A stretch of 64,000 bases of DNA from G963664935 sp963664935 (GTDB lineage Bacteria > Pseudomonadota > Gammaproteobacteria > Methylococcales > G963664935). Both the position numbers and the translations under genes were made by a program. The first letter of the stretch is position 1. Every line of letters starts with the position of its first letter. The stretch lies in NCBI GenBank assembly GCA_963664935.2, contig CAXXSE010000004.1:248001-312000 (forward strand), given 5' to 3'. The notes below the pieces were generated by a model. That model saw only the letters and a program-made list of their open reading frames with translations, was not told the DNA's origin and did not search any database. Below, piece after piece: positions 51,654 to 62,898 of this stretch.

Positions 51654-52226
51654 CAGAAGTTACAGCGTTGTGATACTCTGGCCTGAGTGGGCTGCCTATG
51701 GCGTACACTGGAAGCCCTCTGGCAACATTTTCAGCGATTTTATAGTCAAGGTACGGTGTTTTACGGCCCTGAATTTTCAGCAAAGCAAGATCATATTTTG
51801 AACTGAACGCGAATAATAGTGCCTGGTGTGTGGACTTATCAGCCAGTGTAACTTCAAACTCATCCTGTATCTCACGCTTAAATCGGGCATAGAGAGCCTC
51901 ATCTTTCCAGGCGCCAAATTTCTTTTTATCTTCTAAAAACTTCTTTTTCCGATCATTGAAAGCCACCTTTTCATTCCGGAAATTTTTAAGGTCTTTTTTT
52001 AAACTTGCATAATTGAATATTGTTATTTGCCTATTAGCTGGACCCGTATACCTCCGATTGAGCTGCTCCCGATAAAATTTTGCTTTACGACGCAGACGGC
52101 GGCTCTTTTTGATTATCTGTTTGAGCCGTTGCTCTAGCTCACTCGCCTCTTTCGCCAATATTTCCTGCTGCTTTTTAATTTTTTCATCGATTTCCTTTTG
52201 ATGTTCGTCCGACTCTTTTACAAAGC

Positions 52227-52342
52227 CAGAACTGGGTCGGACCAAGCTATTCTATTGATTATTTGAGTTATAGGTCTAAATAAAACGCGTTTTCAGCGCT
52301 TAGAAGCCCTTTTTTAGGTCCAAAATTGGCATTGTAACGAGC
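52227..52342. repeat. 115-bp dispersed repeat, copy 2
   Basis: Nearly the same as 40252-40366. It replaces the 5' part of the protease gene and adjoins a dead RAYT gene. Confidence 0.6.
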
Positions 52343-52370
52343 CCTCTTCTCTCTCAGTTCGTAATGATCG

Positions 52371-53053
52371 TCATCCCCCCCTCACAGTTCGACCCGATAG
52401 TTTTGGTTGAAGTTTTTCCTTGATTCGGTCAACGAATGTCTTACTTCCTACCGCAATGCTCTCAGTCCATTCCGGCTCTCGCGCATTCCCATTAGGGTTA
52501 TGAATGGATTCTTCTACCCACTGCCGGTGTTGTTTTCGAAGCTGTTCATCATTTTCCAGACCGCAACATTCGCTTAGCCGTTCTCGATCAATAAGTAAAT
52601 ACCTGAGCGGAGGGTTTTGGGTTTCATTGTAACCACCGTGCACCCAAGAAGAAGGATGGATAACGACAGCGTTTCTTACCCTATTTAAATCGATATAAAC
52701 GAGACATCGAAGAAAGTTTTCGCCCGTCTCTATCGCCGTTGCGTGGTACCGGTCTTCCAGTAGGCGCCTTTTCGGTTTTTTCTTCTGTTGAACTCCTGAG
52801 CTGTTTTGCCGGCGATCAACTGGAGACTTTTGGGTATTACATCCCTATCCCCATCAATAACCAACAGATGAATAGGGTTGGATGTGACGGTGTAATTAAG
52901 GATTTGCAGGCCATAGCGTTTCTTCGCCTAAAACAGCCACTGCAGCCATCTTTTCCGATCACGGAAAAATTTCAGAAGAAACTCCTTTTTATGGCACCGA
53001 TGGGTAATGTGCCCGACTTGTCCGGGAATATGATGTCGATTGGCTCTGGGCAT
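52371..53053 (-). pseudogene. Second RAYT transposase, inactivated
   Basis: Reading from ATG 53053: MPRANRHHIPGQVGHITHRC, then FFRDRKRWLQWLF, an in-frame TAG (52928-52930), AKKRYGLQILNYTVTSNPIH and VIDGDRDVIPKSLQLI. A missing base at about 52757 shifts GAYW(E)DRYHATAIE, after which RCLVYIDLNRVRNAVV and WTESIAVGSKTFVD complete the family. The HUH histidine is also replaced (NPIH for N-H-x-H). So there are three independent lesions. It belongs to a different RAYT subfamily from the gene at 36658. Confidence 0.75.
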
Positions 53054-53100
53054 ATCAGTTCATCCGTAAATCTATAATTTTCATTATATCTATGACTTAC

Positions 53101-53267
53101 CTAGGAGGCTGTCCGAGAATAGGAGCCGTAGCGAGGGAAAGCTGGTTTGAGCCTGATTTTTTCATTATTTGAGGCGAATACTTGCTGTATTTAACGAAAA
53201 TAATGGGAAAATCAGGCCAAATCCAGCTTTTCCGCAGTAGGCTCTCTATTCTCGGACAGCCTCCTAG
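53101..53267. mobile_element. Foldback MITE, copy 2 (167 bp)
   Basis: It has the same length and ends as copy 1 (34772-34938); I see only a few changes, for example GCCGTAGCG for GCCGCTGCG. It lies upstream of the pilin cluster, in the same orientation as copy 1. Confidence 0.8.
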
Positions 53268-53586
53268 GATAGACCCAGTGATCCAATCCTTAGTCGTTAG
53301 GCGTAATATTCCCGATCATACTCTTAAAGCTACCTTTTTGACCACAAAACTGGCGTTCTAAGCCCAAATATAGTCCTTTTTGAAGATTGTTTTCTTTATA
53401 TATCTGTGTGTTACCGTGGTCCGACCCGAATTGTACCCGAATTGTGAGAACCCGAATTGTGAGAAATGTGGATTGGTCTAACGACTCACAAAATATGTCG
53501 GTTTCCGTGCGGTGTGTCACAAATTTTTTGCCGCCCATCGGTTCGATACGCCTTTTCTTTAAAAAAACGACTATACCTTAATAGCT
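53268..53586. other. Region upstream of fimT with an 11-bp tandem repeat
   Basis: ACCCGAATTGT occurs three times at 53424-53434, 53435-53445 and 53450-53460, the last two followed by GAGA. This may be a binding-site array for the pilin operon. No gene is supported in this stretch. Confidence 0.4.
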
Positions 53587-54174
53587 ATGAAGCAATTTTG
53601 TGTCGCGGGCTTTACCCTGATCGAATTATTGACCACCCTGGCGGTGGTAGCGATTGTCCTTACCATGGCTGTTCCCAGTCTACGAACAACCATTCAGGAT
53701 AACGAAGGCGCGACTCAAGTGACTAAGCTAATGGCGGTGTTTAGGTTGGCTCAAAGCGAAGCGGTCAAAAGAAACTTAAACGTCTCTATCTGCCAAAGTG
53801 CGGACGGGGCAAGTTGTGGTGGAACTTGGACTAACGGCTGGATAGCGTTCGTCAACAACGACAATGACAACCCAGCGGTCGTGGATGCTGGAGAGTTAAT
53901 ATTGCGTGTTCATCAAGATCCAAATCCCAACTATACATGGACCGCTATCGATGCCGGGGGAAATGGTATCACCTCGGTAACCTATCGTTCGTTGGGTATT
54001 ATCAATTCCGGTTTTTTCACCACTGCCATTGATTTCAAGTATTGCGATAGTCGCGGGGCCAGCCAGGCTCGCGCAATCGCGGTGAACTTTATTGGGCACA
54101 CTGAAAAATCAGAAGACGGCGACGCTAATGGCATCCATGAAGACGCCAGTGGAACGGATTTGACATGCCCATAA
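53587..54174 (+). CDS. fimT: Minor pilin FimT/GspH-like
   Basis: The 195-residue protein begins MKQFCVAGFTLIELLTTLAV: a prepilin-peptidase site after G8, with F+1 and E+5, then the hydrophobic helix. A GspH/FimT C-terminal pattern follows (LAQSEAVKRNLNVSICQS, GTWTNGWIAFVN). In other bacteria FimT binds DNA during uptake or takes part in pilus priming. It is the first gene of the minor-pilin cluster and overlaps pilV by 10 bases. Confidence 0.85.
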   Translation: MKQFCVAGFTLIELLTTLAVVAIVLTMAVPSLRTTIQDNEGATQVTKLMAVFRLAQSEAVKRNLNVSICQSADGASCGGTWTNGWIAFVNNDNDNPAVVDAGELILRVHQDPNPNYTWTAIDAGGNGITSVTYRSLGIINSGFFTTAIDFKYCDSRGASQARAIAVNFIGHTEKSEDGDANGIHEDASGTDLTCP

Positions 54175-54710
54175 TCTATCCTGGTGCTAGATCCATGTTG
54201 GTCAGCAAACACGCCGGCTTCACGATTGTGGAAATTCTTGTCTCTATCATGATCCTTTCCATTGGAATACTCGGCATGGCGAGTCTCCAAGCGGTCACTA
54301 TACGAAATAGTCACAGTGCTTATTTACGCAGTCAAGCAACGATGTTGGCCTACGATATCAGCGAGCGTATGCGCGCCAACCGGATGACAGCACAGGCTAA
54401 CGGTTATGATCTGGTGGGTGCTCAAGAAGATAGCGATTGTGTAGATACGAACTTAGACGCGGGCGGGTGCACAGCAGCCGAGATGGCGCAACATGACATT
54501 TTTGAATGGAATAATGCTATCGCCAACACCTTACCCAATGGACAAGGGGCGGTGTGTTACGACACTGGCGATACGTCTGAAGATGGAGCCAATTTGGCGA
54601 ATCCTAGCTGTAGCGGCGACGCGGGCGCCGGTGTCTATTCGATCAAAATATGGTGGGATGACAATCGTAGTGGAACCCTGACACGCTTTACCACGAATTT
54701 TCATCCATGA
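54165..54710 (+). CDS. pilV: Minor pilin PilV-like
   Basis: The protein has the prepilin motif AGFTIVEILVSIMILSIG with E+5 and the PilV-type run GMASLQAVTIRNSHSAYLRS and MLAYDISERMRANR. PilV helps prime type IV pilus assembly. The start at 54165 overlaps fimT; ATG 54195 (MLVSKHAGFT) is a reasonable alternative. Its TGA overlaps the pilW ATG. Confidence 0.85.
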   Translation: MPIIYPGARSMLVSKHAGFTIVEILVSIMILSIGILGMASLQAVTIRNSHSAYLRSQATMLAYDISERMRANRMTAQANGYDLVGAQEDSDCVDTNLDAGGCTAAEMAQHDIFEWNNAIANTLPNGQGAVCYDTGDTSEDGANLANPSCSGDAGAGVYSIKIWWDDNRSGTLTRFTTNFHP

Positions 54711-55383
54711 AATATAGATTGAAAAACGCCCCGGTATCCTACCGGGGAATGACCCTGGTTGAGGTCATGATCGCTCTGTCATCGGGCTGGTTTTGACGGG
54801 TGGTGTTTTGGAGATTTTCATCGCCAGCAAACAATCCTATCGATCGCTGGAAACGCTTTCAAGGCTTCAAGAGGAAGGCCGGATAGCCACGATGCTCATG
54901 GGAGAGCGCCTTCGCATGACCGGATACAAGTCCAATCCCACCGTTGCGGATGCGACTGCATTTCCGGCCGCCGGCGCATTCGCGGCTTCTCAGGTGGTCA
55001 CTGGCGTCAATGGAACACCCGATACAATCTCTGTCCGTTATGAGGGAAATGGATCGGTTCAAGATTGTTTGGGCAATCTAGTTGGCGCCGGCGTTTTAAC
55101 CACCATTAGTTTTTCCGTGAACACCGGTAATAATGATTTCAGGTGCTCCAATGACAACGGTGTTACGTGGCAACCCTATGTTTCCGATGTCACGGATATG
55201 CAAATACTCTACGGTATCGACACCGATGCCAGCAGAACGGCAAACAAATATATTCCGGCCAATAACGTCACGGTGGCGGAATGGCTGAATGTTACCAGCG
55301 CCCGTATTACGCTGGTGTTGAATAACAATAATTATAACCAATCGTACTTGACGACGATTGTATTTCGGAATAGGGCGCTTTGA
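54707..55383 (+). pseudogene. pilW: Minor pilin PilW-like, one frameshift
   Basis: From ATG 54707 the frame reads SYRGMTLVEVMIALS, then runs out of phase; adding one C at 54780 gives IALSIGLVLTGGVLEIFI and continues SKQSYRSLETLSRLQEEGRI, the PilW pattern, to 55383 (225 codons). Methionine replaces the usual F after the cleavage glycine. The rest is intact. Confidence 0.8.
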
Positions 55384-55384
55384 T

Positions 55385-55916
55385 ATGAATAATAGAATCC
55401 CGATGAGCCCGCTAAAATCGCGTCAGCGTGGTGCGGCGCTTATATTTAGTTTGCTAATGTTCTGGGTGTTGACGATGGTGGGCCTGACAGGCATGCAATC
55501 CACCGTGTTGGACGAAAAGATAGCCGGCAACTTTCGAGACACGCAACTGGCCTTCCATGCTGCCGAAAGCGCTTTGCGGGACGCGGAAACCCTTATAGAA
55601 ACCATGGGTGACACCACAGCCTTCGACGGTACCTCAGCGTTTTACGGTATGGCTGACACGGCTCCCGCCTATTGGACAAGTGGCGCATCTGGCGTTGCTA
55701 CTTCGACTGGATATATCGAAGGACTCAGCACCCAACCGACTTATAGTATCCAAATTTTTTCTTCTTCGGGTGGTAGTGGTGGCGAATTGAATATGGGCGG
55801 ATATGGGGGTGGCGCCGGTGATCCTCCTTTTGTCGTGTTCAGAATTATTGCTCGGGGGCGGGGGCAGCAACACTTCGCAGGTATTTCTGCAAAGCCATTA
55901 CGGAAAGCAATTTTGA
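55385..55916 (+). pseudogene. pilX: PilX-like pilus assembly protein, one frameshift near the end
   Basis: The start ATG 55385 follows the pilW stop by one base. SRQRGAALIFSLLMFWVLTM and AFHAAESALRDAETLI are PilX hallmarks. An extra G in the run at 55860-55864 shifts the end; without it the sequence reads GSNTSQVFLQSHYGKQF and stops at 55916, matching PilX C-termini. As sequenced the frame runs to 55936 with an alien tail. Confidence 0.8.
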
Positions 55917-56008
55917 ATGCATGTCGAATTTGTTGAAACCTTTGTTGGTTTTAAAATTAACAATGTACTAATGATGATATCGGTCAGAATCCAATCCCTG
56001 GAATTATA

Positions 56009-59000
56009 ATGATGATCAAATTTAAACACAATTGCCACGGCTTTTTCTTAAGCCTGTTCACGACCTTGGTTGTTCTAAGTTCCGGCATCAGTCACGCGGC
56101 GCCGGGAACCCTGGCCGATGAACCGCTGTTTTTGTCCACGGTAGCCCCACCCAACATCATGTTCCTGCTCGATGATTCGGGTTCGATGTCCAACATCGTG
56201 CCGGATGTACCTTTTGACGCCAGCGTCACCTACGCGACTTGTCCGGCTGGACTAACCATTGATCCGACTGCCATCGATTACATTGATATTCAAATTGAAA
56301 GCGACGGCGACTCCTATTTCATGGTCCGAACGTCGAATGATGACTATGATTGGGGTACAGTGGATGACGGTTCAGGTCGGGACGAAGGATGCTTTTATTC
56401 GGCTCTCGACTACTTAGCGCGCTTGTATGGAGCGAGTGGAGGTGAAGGTGACACGAAAACACCCAGTAACTATTTGTGGGCTCAATATACCGGCAACTAT
56501 CTGAATTGGTATTTCGGTGTCGATGGTCCCAACTGGGGTGCTGAGGCGCGGAAAAAACCTGGCACCGCAACACGAATGGAGATTGCCCAAGCGACTTTAA
56601 CCAGCCTCATGGGCTCACTCAATAATGTCAGGGTCGGATTGTCCTCCTATGACTACATCGATGGCGCCGTAATCGATGTCGGTATCGACGATATCGACGA
56701 TAATCGCTCGACCATGATCAGCAAAATCAACACGCTCTCCCTCGAAAACGCGACCCCCTTGGCCGAATCGCTGCATGAAATCGGACGCTATTTTACCGGT
56801 TTTGCGGGTGCTTCCAGCCCTGGAAATCAAACCACATCGGGACTTACATCGAACGGTCAGTACGATAGTACGCTTACCCTCCATCCCGGCCAAGGCAATG
56901 AGACCTCCTTAGACCACGATACGGTGTTTAATCGAACCCCAGAACTCGGTAGCGGAGTCAGCGGTGAATCACCGATTTTGCACTTCTGCCAGTCCAATTT
57001 TGCCATGCTGCTGACCGATGGACGGCCGCAGTACGATCAAGACATTACCAGTTCGACCGGATTAGGAGACTATGATGGCGACTGCGCCAGCGGTTGTGAC
57101 GATCTTGACAAGAAGCCTAGTCGAGGATATGAAAGCCTCGGTAGCGATTACCTGGATGATGTCGCCAAGGCCCTCTTCGAAATAGATTTGCGCCCGATAT
57201 CGATGATTTTGACGGCAACGAAGTGGTCAATAATGTCATCACTTATACCATCGGCTTTGCCGACGATCAGGTTATCAATGATCCCTTAATGCAAGATACC
57301 GCGAACAATGGTGGTGGCTTGTTTTTCACCGCCGCGAATTCGCAGGCCTTGGCAAAAGCCTTTGAAGCCGCCATCAAGGATGTTAACAAACAGGTGGGTG
57401 TGGCCGCAGGGGTATCGTTTAACACCAATTCGCTCACTAGCAGCAGCGTGTTATACCTGACCCAGTTTAACTCGGCCGACTGGAGCGGCGATTTGGTTGC
57501 CTATGATCTGGATGACATTACCGGCGACATCAATTCCACTCCGATCTGGAACGCCGCCGATGAGTTGGACGACGATACCGTGATCACCCCGACGACCCGA
57601 TCCATCCTGACCTTTGGAGCCACCTATGGCGTTCCTTTCCGATGGACTGATATAACCAGTGCGCAGAAAAACGATCTGAAAACCAGCCCTAGCGGAGGTG
57701 TGGATACCGATACCGTAGGACAGGCACGGCTGGACTTCCTGCGCGGCGACCGCGGTAATGAAGGCATCGGCGAAAGTTTTAGAATCCGTTCCAGTCGGCT
57801 GGGCGATGTCGTACACTCCAGTGCGGTGTATGTAGGCAAGCCCGAAATCGGCTGGCCCGATATAGCCCCATTTCCAACCGGTTCCGACGTTTATTCGAAT
57901 TTTGTGTCCACCCAGGAAAGCCGTACCGGGATACTTTACGTCGGCGCCAATGATGGCATGCTCCACGGCTTTCGGGCCGACACCGGGAAAGAAGTGCTGG
58001 CCTATATCCCGTCTAACCTGTTCTCGACGGCGAGCGGACAAGGCTTACATTACCTCACGGACCCTCTTTACAATCACCGTTATTATGTCGACCTTACGCC
58101 AAGCATATCGGATGTTTATGTCAAAACAACGGCTGCCGGAACCGAACACTGGGCCACCATTTTGGTGGGCAGTGAAGGTGGGGGTGGCCGGGGTCTTTTT
58201 GCCCTGGACATCACCGATCCGTCGAGTTTTTCCGAAACCGCCTCAACTCCCGCGAATACCGTCATGTGGGAATTCACCAGCGCCGACGATGTGGACCTTG
58301 GGCATACCTTCAGTAGGCCAACCATAGTTCTCATGAATGATGGGCAATGGGCGGTAATCTTCGGAAATGGCTATAACGACTCGGGTAGCGGAACCGCGCA
58401 GCTGTTCATCGTGTTTATCGAAAAGGGAGTGGACGGTACTTGGTCCGTCGGCGATTATAAAAAGCTTGACACCGGCGCCGGTGACACTACGGACCGCAAC
58501 GGATTATCGACTCCGGCGGTGGTAGACATCGATGGTAATGGCACCGCCGATCGCGCGTACGCTGGGGATTTGGAAGGCAATATGTGGGCCTTCGACCTGT
58601 CTTCGAGCACTGCCTCCGATTGGGAAATCGCCCACAAAACCGCTGCGATACGGCCCTTATTTACCGCGGAGAACAATCAGGCGATCACCACCCTTCCTTT
58701 GATCGTTAAAAATCCGGAAGTATCGGATTCGGCTACTCCTAATCCTTTTCCTAATGTTCTGGTGCTGTTTGGAACGGGTCAATACCTTGTGAATAACGAT
58801 ACAACCACGACCGATACCCAATCCTTTTACGGTGTTTGGGATCAGCGGAAGGACGGACTTGATCGGACCGATCTTGTCGAACAAACCTTTGAGGCGGGTT
58901 TTCCCGCCAATGCGCGCGTGCTCACCGATAACAGCATACCCTATAATGAAACTGGCAACTACAGACGCTACGGCTGGTACATCGATCTGCCGGATTCTGG

Positions 59001-59352
59001 GGAACGTATAGCGACCAAAGGCTTTGTACGCGGCGACAAGGTGTATTTTAATACTTTGATTCCATCCACCGACGTATGCTCCTTTGGCAGCTCAGGATAT
59101 TTGATGGTCGTTAATTATGCTAATGGAGGCCGCCCCGATACCGCGACTTTCGATTTCGACGGGGATGGCGATATTGATGATGATGACTTGCTGTCGAATA
59201 GCGGCGGCACGGTAACAGATGCTCCACCGAGCGGCGTCAAAGTTGAGCATGCTGTTCTAACGGCGCCCGTTAACTTGGGAAATAAGCGGTACACGGGGGT
59301 TTCCCTTACGGACGACTCCAACTCCGGTGGCGGCCCCCGTCATCCTCGATGA
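56009..59352 (+). pseudogene. pilY1: PilY1-like pilus tip adhesin, one frameshift
   Basis: The signal peptide ends about SHAAP. A von Willebrand A-like domain has the MIDAS motif FLLDDSGSMS near residue 52. At 57193-57195 one C seems missing; adding it turns LRPISM into LRPDIDDFDGNEVVNN and joins the second half, which has the PilY1 propeller with YVGANDGMLHGF and RAYAGDLEGNMWAFDL, preceded by DIDGNGTAD, a calcium-site motif. Near the end DFDGDGDIDDDD is another. The whole would be 1114 residues. PilY1 sits at the pilus tip, and its calcium binding controls retraction. Confidence 0.85.
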
Positions 59353-59465
59353 AATCGAGCTCCCGGGAAGTTCCCCGACCGGTAGGTTATCCTGGGAACA
59401 GTTTTAATTTTAATGATTGCATGAGCTTCACCAACCAATCGATTAGAGATAGGAGAAAAATCGCC

Positions 59466-59921
59466 ATGTCGAATAACCGGCTTCAGGGCTTTACGATGAC
59501 CGAGCTGATGATCGTTATACTTATCGTGGGCATCCTAGCGGGGGTCGCCTACCCAGGCTACCAGAATAGTGTGAGCAAGTCGCGCAGAGCGGACACCCAG
59601 GGCGCGTTAGTAGGCTTTGCCGGCGCTATGGAACGATATTTTAGCCAAAATAATACCTATGTCGGTGCGGCAAATGGGGGTGCGCCAAATCCCCCTATTG
59701 CCACCGTGTATCCGAGTCAGGCGCCATTGAGTAGTACTACCAAATACTATAATTTGACCGTACAAAGCGAAGCCGCCGGATCTTTTACCTTACGCGCCAC
59801 CCCGATTGGTCCGCAAGCGGGTAACGGGTACCTGGAGTTGCTTCATACCGGCGTGCAGCGATGGGATGAGAACGATGACGGCGATACCGCCGATGCCGGC
59901 GAAAATGATTGGGAAGGGTAG
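59466..59921 (+). CDS. pilE: PilE-like minor pilin or pilin
   Basis: The ATG at 59466 has AGGAG upstream and gives MSNNRLQGFTMTELMIVILI, with the cleavage after G8 and E+5. The 151-residue protein has PYPGYQNSVSKSRRADTQGA-like features and an acidic C-terminus (WDENDDGDTADAGENDW). Starts further upstream would bury the signal. It closes the cluster and converges on the tolC gene 15 bases away. Confidence 0.85.
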   Translation: MSNNRLQGFTMTELMIVILIVGILAGVAYPGYQNSVSKSRRADTQGALVGFAGAMERYFSQNNTYVGAANGGAPNPPIATVYPSQAPLSSTTKYYNLTVQSEAAGSFTLRATPIGPQAGNGYLELLHTGVQRWDENDDGDTADAGENDWEG

Positions 59922-59936
59922 AATTTCCGCTTTATC

Positions 59937-61760
59937 TTACCTTTGAATCAGCTGTCGTTGAATACGCGAAAACTTCATAATCCACGGTGATGGTCTTTTA
60001 GTGTTTTTGGGTAACGTCCGAATCGCTCGCGACGCCTGATCGTATTGTTCGAACGCGCCGTCGATTACCGCATACCAGATGCGCCCTTCACGGTCGAATT
60101 TAAAATAACCAAGATCGTCTCCAATCCCCGATTTTGAAATAAATGACTTGACCTCGCTCTCCCTCCTAAACGCGGCCAATTGCACGGTATAGTGTCCGGG
60201 GTTTTGCGCAAGGACCCAATTTTCGCGTCCCGACTCGGATTGACTGCTTGATTTCGTTATGCCCGGTGTTCCAGCTGTATTTGAATCTTGAACAACAAAA
60301 ATCTTTTTCCTCCTTTTAAGGCTGACTTGGGCTGTCGGCGGGTCCGAGATGATGGGTGCACTGCTATCGTCCGTTGGCGCACCCTTAGCAAGACCGTATT
60401 GAACACCGGAATCAGATTTTCCCCGCTCGAGTTTTTTGCTGAGTAAGCGGTTGAATTTTTCCAAGTCGTTGCGGTTCAAATCGCTTACGGCTGCTTTTAA
60501 ACGTAGCCAATTTCTAATGTAATCGTACCGGGATTGAGCATGGTCCCGTTTCGACCGAAATAGATTCCTCTGTTCCGCAACCACATACACGGAGGTGCGG
60601 GTGCCCACTTCAAATCCAGCTTTGGTGGCTTCCAGTGCGCTTTTTGATGATCTGACCGTTGCGGCACGGGCTTTGACTTGGCCAATGGGTGAGATGATAC
60701 CGCGATAACCGCTTTTGACCTGCCGAATAACGGACCGGCGCGCGGCCGTCAACTGTTGTTGGGTGGCGTGAAATTCAGAGAAGGCTTGGCGAGTGCGTGA
60801 GTTTATGCTTCCTCCCGTAAAAAGAGGTACATTGAGTTCCAGTCCGATTCGACCGGTATCCCCACGCAACCCAAAAGAGCTGTTGTCGTCTTGATACGCG
60901 TATGACCCACGAATATCTAAGGTAGGATAATGCCCGCTCCGCTGTCGTTCGATGTTCTTCTTCGCGAACTCGGCTTGGTTTTGCCGTGCGATGATATTTA
61001 AATTGTGAGCCTTCGCTAATCGAGTCCATGCTTCAATATCTTCGGGGTCGGGTTTCAATAAGGGTAAATCGGTACCCAGACCCGCCAGATCCACGGGACT
61101 GTCGCCGATAATTTCCCTCAGCGCTTCTTTACTGTCATCCAAATCATTTTCCGCCTCGATTGCATCGGCCACGGATTTGTCGTACCCCGCCTAAATTTAA
61201 AGAACATCGGTAATGGCTATCAAGCCCACCTCAAAGCGTTGCTTGGCCTGCTCCAACTGGCGTTCGAACGCACGTTTTTCGGAACTTGAAAATTCTAGTG
61301 TGTCTCTGGCCAATAGTATATTCAGATAGGCATCGGTGGTCCGTACAATCATGTCTTGCCCAACGGCGCCGTATTCCGCATCGGCTTGGGCAATCCGGTT
61401 CTCGGATTGCGAAAGCTGTACCCACGAGTCCATATTGAAAATCGGTTGATTAAGATCGACACGAAGTGAATTCGTCCAAAAACTTTGGGTTTTATCCGCA
61501 CCGCTGCTGGTTTGAAAGGTATTCACTTTTTTGTTATGCAAACGGGTGGATTGCGTACTTCCAACAGCGGAAAAAACAGGCAGCAAATTGGCGATGGCTT
61601 GAGGCCGGGATTCCCGCGCGGACTCGCGATTAGCGGCGGCTTCCAGGAAAGTGGGATCGTTAACGACAGCCAGATCGTATACGTCAAGCAGGTCCATCGA
61701 ATAGGTGACGGGAACCCGAACGAGAATGAGTACGGTCAAAATTTGAACTAGGTTTTTCAT
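59937..61760 (-). pseudogene. TolC-like outer-membrane efflux protein fused to a SPOR domain, two nonsense codons
   Basis: The start is probably ATG 61760 (MKNLVQILTVLILVRVPVTY, a signal peptide). The first part (LLDVYDLAVVNDPTFLEAAA ... QRFEVGLIAITDVL) and the second (AGYDKSVADAIEAENDLDDS ... GLRGDTGRIGLELNVPLF) are one TolC frame, separated only by TAA (61197-61199) and TAG (61191-61193). These replace residues that are usually E/Q. After the barrel and helices a linker leads to a SPOR-like domain (HYTVQLAAFRRESEVKSFIS), which would bind denuded peptidoglycan. No pump genes are in the window. Confidence 0.8.
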
Positions 61761-61850
61761 AAAGTCAAAAATATTAGCTTCCCCTATTTTAGCCCAGTGT
61801 TCAGAAAACTGAACATAACATGTATCCATTCACGGTTGCCGGGTTACGAT

Positions 61851-61900
61851 TCAAAGTAGCACGCATAGGTTCCCCATGTATCTAGCTTTCATAAACCGAT
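61851..61900. repeat. Dispersed repeat shared with 10936-10985
   Basis: The first 21 bases are identical and the rest partly conserved. It lies 100-150 bases upstream of the HDOD genes. Confidence 0.5.
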
Positions 61901-62005
61901 AACCGTACACGATTACCACAATATTAACCCCTAACCGGCAATTAACGTACTTTAAAAAGTGAACTAATATTAATTCTATCAAAGAATCTAATTAAAGTTC
62001 AGCGT

Positions 62006-62866
62006 ATGAATAGCGTCCAGCCCAGCCCCCCAAATTGCCAGGAATTAATCTCTCAAGTTTTCGATATGATATCGTTGCCCGAGGTCTATTTGAGGGTCAG
62101 GAGTTTGATGGACGATGATAGTTCCCGAATCAAAAACTTTGCCGAGGTCGTTCAGATCGACCCCAATTTGGCGGCCAAGGTTCTGAAGATCGTTAACAGC
62201 GCCTATTTCGGATTTTCGGGAAGAATCGACACAATAACCCGTGCACTCAATCTTTTGGGACTCGGGCAATTACATAATTTAGTACTGGGCGTATCGGCAG
62301 TGAATTCTTTTTCTGGAATTTCAAGTGACCTCATTGATATGCGAATGTTCTGGCTCCGGAATTTGTACTGTGGCGTATTATCCCGTCTATTTGCTCAAGC
62401 GTGTAAGTTCCGAGAAAGTGAAAAGCTCTATGTGATCGGGCTCTTGCATGAAGTTGGGCACCTGATTCTATTTAAGGGTTTTCCGGAACAATCTACCGAA
62501 GCGATTTTAAGGGCGGACCGGGAACAGCGGCCACTTTTTCAAGTCGAATGGGAAATCATTGGGCTTGACTACGGCCAAGTTGGCCAACAATTGATGCAGG
62601 CGTGGAAGTTGCCGGATGATTTTCAAGAAATTACAGCATGCCACACCGAACCGGAGACAGCACAAAACAACCCGCTGGAGGCTTCAATAGTCCATATTGC
62701 CCACATTTTTTCTGAAACTGGCAATTCCGCAAGCGATCCGGAACAACTTGTGGACAGGGTCGATCCCTTCGCTTGGAAAACTACCGGCTTAAATTATGAC
62801 GATATCTCTCCGCTTTTCGGTGAAGGAATTAAGCAAAGCGCTGAGCTCATAAAATTAATTTTATAG
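62006..62866 (+). CDS. HDOD-domain protein 1
   Basis: This 286-residue protein is a single HDOD domain: LPEVYLRVRSLMDD, QIDPNLAAKVLKIVNSAYFG, ITRALNLLGLGQLHNLVLG and VIGLLHEVGHLILF. HDOD proteins resemble HD hydrolases without full metal ligands and act as signalling adaptors, often for motility or c-di-GMP networks. A paralogue starts 32 bases later. No input domain is attached. Confidence 0.85.
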   Translation: MNSVQPSPPNCQELISQVFDMISLPEVYLRVRSLMDDDSSRIKNFAEVVQIDPNLAAKVLKIVNSAYFGFSGRIDTITRALNLLGLGQLHNLVLGVSAVNSFSGISSDLIDMRMFWLRNLYCGVLSRLFAQACKFRESEKLYVIGLLHEVGHLILFKGFPEQSTEAILRADREQRPLFQVEWEIIGLDYGQVGQQLMQAWKLPDDFQEITACHTEPETAQNNPLEASIVHIAHIFSETGNSASDPEQLVDRVDPFAWKTTGLNYDDISPLFGEGIKQSAELIKLIL

Positions 62867-62898
62867 CATATAGTACTAATGGACTGGATCGTAGTTTT

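Larger units (their letters stand above)
50014..52245 (-). pseudogene. Trypsin-like serine protease gene, broken by an IS and a repeat
   Basis: The 5' piece (52245 to 51654) has a long charged coiled coil (about residues 10-140) followed by FEVTLADKSTHQALLFAF and SKYDLALLKI, where D is the catalytic aspartate, then GLPVYAIGSPLRPEY. The 3' piece (50237 to 50014) has FIISSASIYPGNSGGPLVSR with the catalytic serine in GNSGGP. The 1416-bp IS lies between, with a CAGAA duplication. The N-terminus with the catalytic histidine and signal is also lost: the frame runs into the 115-bp repeat at 52227, just after what would be VKESDEH. The protease domain had a coiled coil placed between His and Asp. Confidence 0.7.

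Noticed and set aside
53290..53538. 82-residue minus-strand frame before fimT
   Set aside because: It spans the tandem repeats (LTIRVLTIRV) and matches no family I know.
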